Source of the DNA: Pampus argenteus
Taxonomy: Eukaryota > Chordata > Actinopteri > Scombriformes > Stromateidae
Direction of reading: 5' to 3'
Length of the DNA: 64,000 bases
NCBI GenBank assembly: GCA_036937835.1
Contig: CM072864.1
Location: 1,183,501-1,247,500 of the forward strand
The notes beneath the pieces are model-generated. The model saw only the letters and a list, made by a program, of their open reading frames with translations. It was not told where the DNA came from and did not search any database. A program made the translations under genes and the position numbers. The stretch's first letter is position 1, and each line of letters starts with the position of its first letter. Positions 58,000 to 64,000 of the stretch are shown one piece after another.

Positions 58000-60900
58000 T
58001 AAATATTCTCAGCTGCACACAATAAACTATTTTCTCTCAATGACTAAAATACATCCTCACAATACACAGGAAGAGCTACATGAATATATCTTCCTAGTTT
58101 TGTTGACAGACGCTCGGGAGCATAACTTTTATTACATTGTGTATCAGTGATTATAACACAATGGATCTCGGTAAGTTGCACAAATTGGAATTAGAGCTAT
58201 AAATATGAGCAGTAAAGCAGCTACAGAGAAAACTTACTGTGCATAAAGTGCCAACACATAAACACTGGATTATGAAAGCATTCAGACGTTTTACAGTTTT
58301 TATTGTTACTATTAATTTATTTAATTTTTTTTGAGCAATGAATTCTTTTAAATCCCACAATGGGACAAAGTTAACATGTTTTATTTTGCACATTTATCAA
58401 AAGTTAAAACAGAAGTTGTTGGTCTCATTATTCAGAGCTGTGATCCAGCACAGCTGCAGGTCTGAACAAACAAGCAAAAATTCATCCATGTATCTTTGCA
58501 AAATCGCTAACCGCTCACACACTAGCGAGCCAGGAACATGCCAGCACGAGTCATTCACAACATTGTTTTGTGCTGTTTACTCCCCTCTTGCATTTTACTC
58601 TCAGTATTGTACATGAGCAAACTAGTCTGCTCAGTCTCTAACGGGAAAATAAGTCCACACAGTTTACATTTGAACCATCTGGGCTCATAAATGTCTCTGT
58701 GTTTCAAGACTTTATACTCAGTTTATACTCCAAGAGAAGCAGATGGTGCAACTTATAAGACACCTTTCTCCATTTTTAATGTCCGTCTCTGCGTTCTGTG
58801 TGTCAGGACAATTTCTATTGATCCACAGTGCAAATTCAACATTTTGCACAGATTTTTTGACCCCACAAGGGAATCAGCGTCACTGTAGTCAGATTGACTT
58901 GATTTGGACTTGACGGGATGAAGAGCGCCGGTGAACATCTGCAGGTCAGTGGTTAAACGCTGATCTCGTTACACTAGAGAATCCTATTTGCTCTCTGAGT
59001 TATTTTAGTAGCAGGTAAGCTGTCATTTACCTTTGCTTCTGTTTATCTGACTGACACAGTGCTTCTGTTGTTCAGGTTCTGGGACTGAAGCTCCGTCTCA
59101 CAGAGGACACCGGGGTCCCTGACTAAAGCTCCGTCTCACAGCGGACACCGGGGTCCCTGACTGAAGCTCCGGGGTCCCTGACTGAAGCTCCGTCTCACAG
59201 CGGACACCAGGGTCCCTGACTGAAGCTCCGTCTCACAGAGGACACCGGGGTCCCTGACTGAAGCTCCGTCTCCGTCTCACAGCGGACACCAGGGTCCCTG
59301 ACTGAAGCTCCGGGGTCCCTGATTGAAGCTCCGTCTCACAGTGGACACCAGGGTCCCTGACTGAAGCACCGGGGTCCCTGACTGAAGCACCGGGGTCCCT
59401 GACTGAAGCACCGGGGTCCCTGTCTGAAGCCGCTCTAACTTCTAACACAATTAATTCCCCAAACAGAAACTCACTCCATTCATGGACAAATGTGCAAAAC
59501 ACGAGGGGAACATGAGAAGTCACTGTGTGCAGTAATAAAAGATGTGAATATTATCCAGCATCAAGAACAGGACAGTGACCTTTGACCTGATGAAGTGATG
59601 ATGTCTTTATAAAACAACACACAAGCGTTCCTGCAAACACACTCGAGCACACACAACCACAGGAGTGCGTGAAGGCATTCGCAGAAGCAATCAGGCAGAC
59701 ATGCAGTACAGTAGATGCAGCCATGCTGCACTGATGAATCTGCACACACACACACACACACACACAAATCCCTTGTACAACAATAGTGAAATATTAATCC
59801 TCGTCTGCAGCAGGATGAGTGGTGAGATGGGACACAACACCCGACAGTAACCTACATTTCAGGAGGTTTCGTGCTTGATCACCAGGTTATTTCACATTAA
59901 AATCCCTCCACTTATTTTACAGTCTTTGAAGTATAATTGTGTAACAGGCTTCTGGTTGTGTTTATGCAGCACAACCTGGATACGGGAGATGAAAAGAAGG
60001 CTGTGTGTTAAAATAGAATAAAATCTGTGTGACAAACTGCCTCGACAGCCCTCTGAAACCGTTAATGATCCTGAAAAATCATTTGACAAAGCAGATGAAG
60101 AAAACTAGAAGCGCTGCAGCCTGCGTTGGAGCAGCGCTATCTCGTCACGCACAGATCGAATGTGACACGTTTACATAGTGTGTATGTGATAGGATACAGC
60201 TCATGCAGTGTTTGATTGATCAGGACATCTGAGTCATGGATATCACGAGTCAGGCAGCATCAGTGTGTTTGTATATATATATACGATGGCATATAAGGGT
60301 ATAAAGCATGTATGCCTGCAGGCAGAAGGACGTTTTATGTGACATATTGTACGCTTATCTGAAACAAAAGAGACACAAAAGATTAACGAGCAGCCTCATT
60401 GTGCAGACCAGTATAAGCTTCACAGCCTTATGGAGGCAGTTTTAGCTGCAGCCAAAAATGTGCTCCATCGTGCATTTGTAATTAGAGCCTGAAAAACTCC
60501 ACCAGCTCGGAGGATGAAAGAAGAGCAAAGAAAGAAATAAAGGGCTGTGACACTGTTTCTGTTGCAGTTGTGTGTTTTATTTAAATAGTCTGAGTGTCTC
60601 TGTGTGCATGTTTGTGTCGTGCTTTCTTGTTTTAACATGGAGGAAGAGTTTTGGGCTTAATTCATGACAGATTCTGGTCAATTTGTGAGATGGAGGTTCT
60701 CTCGCTGGAAGCTTTTCAGTCACTTTAACATCTCAGCGGGGAAGCAGCGCCTGAATCAACCTGGTTCCAGCTTTTTGTCTCCTCCACTGACAGATGAAGC
60801 CGTCGAGCCAGGTTTTTTTTCACTAAATGACTTTAAAGGTTTAAATTGGATTCACGTGTCATATTTTAAAACAGATGAAACAAATGCAGATGCTGTATAG

Positions 60901-63900
60901 TTTCTTGTCTGCTACATCATAACATGGCATAAACAAACTGGACTTGGCTGGTTGCTTCTGTCAGATACTTTCCCACAGTTCAGTTCAAATGACAGCTGCT
61001 GCTGACGGTACCAGCTGCGGTCCAACGGTCCACCCTGAGACAACTGGCGCACACACACACACATATACACACACATACATACATACATACATTCTCTATG
61101 CACATGAGGCCCCATGACCAATTGGCATAATGACCCTAGTGGCACATGAGGAGGCGATGGAGGCACGTGTTGGAAACCACTTTCAAACACAATTTTGTGC
61201 AATCTTTCTCACTTAACAATGTCCTCAACAGGTGGCGATATAACGCTAACCTTAAAGCCATATTGACCAATCAGAAGCCTGAAAAAAAACTATTTCCTGT
61301 TCCTTTCCATTGACCTCCATATTGTGACGCCTCTGTTCCCTGAATATAGCGAACGAGTGATTGTATTTATATAAATAGTCCTGTTAGCTCGCCGTTCTAC
61401 ACGTCAACACTGAGAACAGGTTTTGAAAAGGTTCGTTTTCAGAGTCGCCACCACGTACAGACTCGCACCTTCGACTTTTTATCCAACAAACACTTATTTC
61501 CTAACACAGTTCATCTTTTGTACAGATGCAGAGGATTTCACGCCCATCAGTGAGTCACATTTTCTAAAGGAAAAATCAAATGAATGGTACATTTAAATGT
61601 CCGAAATAACTCTGGAAAAACACACTGGAAAGAGTCTCAGACGTGTTCAGGCCTGCAGTAACTGACCTCCACCAACAAATCAGTGTCTGCTGATCAACTG
61701 GACAAGCAATCAGGAATAATCCTGCACATACGACATATATCATATAAGCTCCACATCGCTTGAAACGCGTGGTGGGAGAAGTTTTCTTGTTTTAGGAGTT
61801 TTCTTTTTGCTCTACACTCTTAGAAATCTCCCACAGTGTTGAAATGCTTCAACTCTGGAACAAAGGGCAATGACGCCTGCTATCTTATCAAACACACACA
61901 CACACTTATCTATAGAAAACCTGCACGCTTGCAAAAACAGGTCAAAGCACTACACAGGTAGAGAGAGCAGAGAGATGTGTTGCCTCTGTAGCTGCTTTTA
62001 CATCTGAAAAAAAAACAGAAAAATCCCCCAAATATTCAAAAAGCAACGTCCGCTTTTTAAACGCAACGTCCGCAGCAGACGTGAAACACTGAATCAGATC
62101 TGACTCTGACAGTAAAGGATGAAAACGCACATTCATTGTAATTTTATTTATTTTATGATAACTGACACATTCAGTTTGTGCATATGGATTTAGCTTTTTG
62201 ATCTGTGTGTGTTTTGGGCATCGTGACTGAAGAGGCTGCCTGTGGAAACCTGTCAAACCAACAGTGAGTGGTTTGAACCAACAGGAGACCTGGAGAGCTG
62301 TTAGTGGGTCACATGTTTACAGCTCATATGTTCTGCTGTAACGTCCCATGAGCTCCAGCAGCATGTCGAGTTTGGCCTGCAGCCTGCTGAGGGACGCTGG
62401 ATGTTAACACACCAACAGTTGTGTCTTTACTTCACTGATGTGGTAGAAAATCTACATAAACCAACAGCTGTTTAGGCCCTGTCAGCAAAAAATATTAAAG
62501 GAATAGTTTGACATTTTGGGAACACATTTATTAGTTTTCTTTCCTACAGTGAGATGAGATGTGACGGTTGAGGAACCACGTGAACCGGATCCAGTTGATC
62601 TGCGTTAACATGTGCATATACGTCAGGGATACAGGTTAGATTCACCGTCAGTCGTAACATGAGTTTGTTCAACTTTCTATACCAACAATACAACCTCAAA
62701 GTTCAATGCGTTAATCCAAATTCTGTTGGGAGTCCAGATCTGTTAAGAAGTTCAACCTGGAGGTTGGAGATAGCAGCAGCGTCCTGTATGGCGGGTATGA
62801 TGCTGGCCAGTAAGAGACGAAGAGACGAAGAGCCCAACTATTTCCCTCCAGTTGCATTTTATGTGTGTTTGGCGGCCTTCATAAGCGGGTAAACTCTGTG
62901 TTTCTGCTGTTGGCCAGAGATTTCACTTTGGCTGCAGATGGATGATGTCAATTCCCTTCTAAACACTAAAAACTAAAATCTGTCACGCTGCTTTGAAGCT
63001 GTGCGATGACGTATAATGGAATATAATTTGGTGTTTTTTCCCTTGTTGGTTGCCCTGTCCGGTGACTGTGACTCCATATCCCGAAGGATGGTGCAGGATA
63101 CAAACAGCAAGCAGCGGGACACGTCTGAGCAGGGTTTGCACGTGTCAAAGCTCAGCAGACGTGTTAGTAGAAACCTGAATCTTTAAACTCGAGTCCAGGA
63201 GTCATCACTCGGTCCAAACTAATGAATCAGAGTTCCAGAGAAAGTAGCATCAAACAGAAATACTGTATGCAATATTCATAAACACGTATTTACATGAAAA
63301 TGTTGATGAATTACTTCAGAAAACACGGAAGAAAATGGTGGAGTTACTGCAAATCTGACTGAGGAGGAAAAGTCAATGAATGAGGATGCAATTAGCTCTC
63401 ATTTGTAATGTGAAATCGAATGAAGTTTATTTGGAAAACTTTACAAGGATCGAGCTGCTTTCCTTCATATACGAGACCTGTTGAACTCTGAGAAGTCAGC
63501 GTGACACAGTCTGAATATCCACAGTTATGAGAACATGAGCCAGGTTGAAGAATGGTGGCATTTCCCTTTAAAACTTGTTATCTTCCTGCCACATATCCTG
63601 AGTGATAAAACATTAAAGGGTGAAAATGAATATTTGTTGGTCGAGGTTACACACGTCTCTTAGGCTTTCACACACCACTTTATAGACACGATGAATTATT
63701 AACAATGTTCTCCTTAAAGAGTCTTAATGTGGATCCTGTGAGGACACGCGTGTGTGTTATCGTTAGGATCTGCTCCTCTGTGATGTGTGTTTGAGAAATG
63801 TTCCTCTTTGCTGTGGTCTGTGAGTACGTCAGTGTTGTGAAACATCCACACTCCTTATTAAAACTCAGCACACACACACACACACACAGACACACACACA

Positions 63901-64000
63901 CACACATCTAAGAGACGCTTAATCAGCTCCCTCTCATGATTTCCTGTTCATCATCTCACTACTTCTCATGTGGGGAAACTCTGGACTTCAACAGGATGAA
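58000..64000. other. gene-poor right end of window
   Basis: No gene recognised. Contains the minisatellite above, CA runs (about 59741-59766 and 63868-63906), a cata run near 61070-61093, and a fragment of the repeat with aaaggaatagtttgacattt at about 62499. An open stretch at 62659-62892 is noted among the findings. Confidence 0.4.
59082..59430. repeat. 38/21-bp GC-rich minisatellite
   Basis: Units of ggggtccctgactgaagctc plus cgtctcacagcggacacc, mixed with a shorter form lacking the second half. About 11 units. A minus-strand ORF with repeated DPGASVR is a by-product. Confidence 0.95.

Noticed and set aside
59233..59523. Minus ORF with repeated DPGASVR
   Set aside because: By-product of the 38/21-bp GC-rich minisatellite.

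Overview
This is a vertebrate nuclear segment, almost certainly from a teleost fish and probably a percomorph. The evidence is split genes with GT-AG introns, abundant CA/GT and other microsatellites, several interspersed repeats I recognise as typical of teleost genomes, and a gene order matching human 20p13 (SNPH, SDCBP2, FKBP1A, NSFL1C) in the same relative orientations. No operons, phage, CRISPR arrays or bacterial elements are present. | Layout: a plus-strand syntaphilin gene (snph, coding 2794-11025) faces a minus-strand syntenin-2 gene (sdcbp2, coding 16680-22928, probable promoter near 25.4-25.5 kb), tail to tail. Next are two more minus-strand genes, FKBP12 (fkbp1a, 30245-33311) and the p97 cofactor p47 (nsfl1c, 36996-41920). 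All four could be assembled exon by exon with compatible splice phases and give complete proteins: 768 aa for snph without two optional cassette exons, 302 aa for sdcbp2, 108 aa for fkbp1a and 375 aa for nsfl1c. | From 42 kb to the right end I recognise no protein-coding gene. That part holds one convincing tRNA-Gly(CCC), many tandem repeats, a perfect 21-bp-arm palindrome centred on an AP-1 site, a few unassigned exon-like ORFs and several low-repeat blocks that could be conserved non-coding elements. | The genes do not form a pathway: snph anchors axonal mitochondria, sdcbp2 is a PDZ scaffold, fkbp1a is a prolyl isomerase and calcium-channel modulator, and nsfl1c is a p97 adaptor. They are linked by ancient synteny. 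| The most interesting points are two phase-compatible, length-symmetric cassette exons at the snph N-terminus; a 12-nt coding minisatellite in snph; a 763-bp PIF/Harbinger relic with a truncated transposase in an sdcbp2 intron; paired terminal-exon-like segments downstream of fkbp1a; a minisatellite that seems to have grown inside a known fish repeat; and the AP-1-centred palindrome. I did not find a clearly novel biological system.
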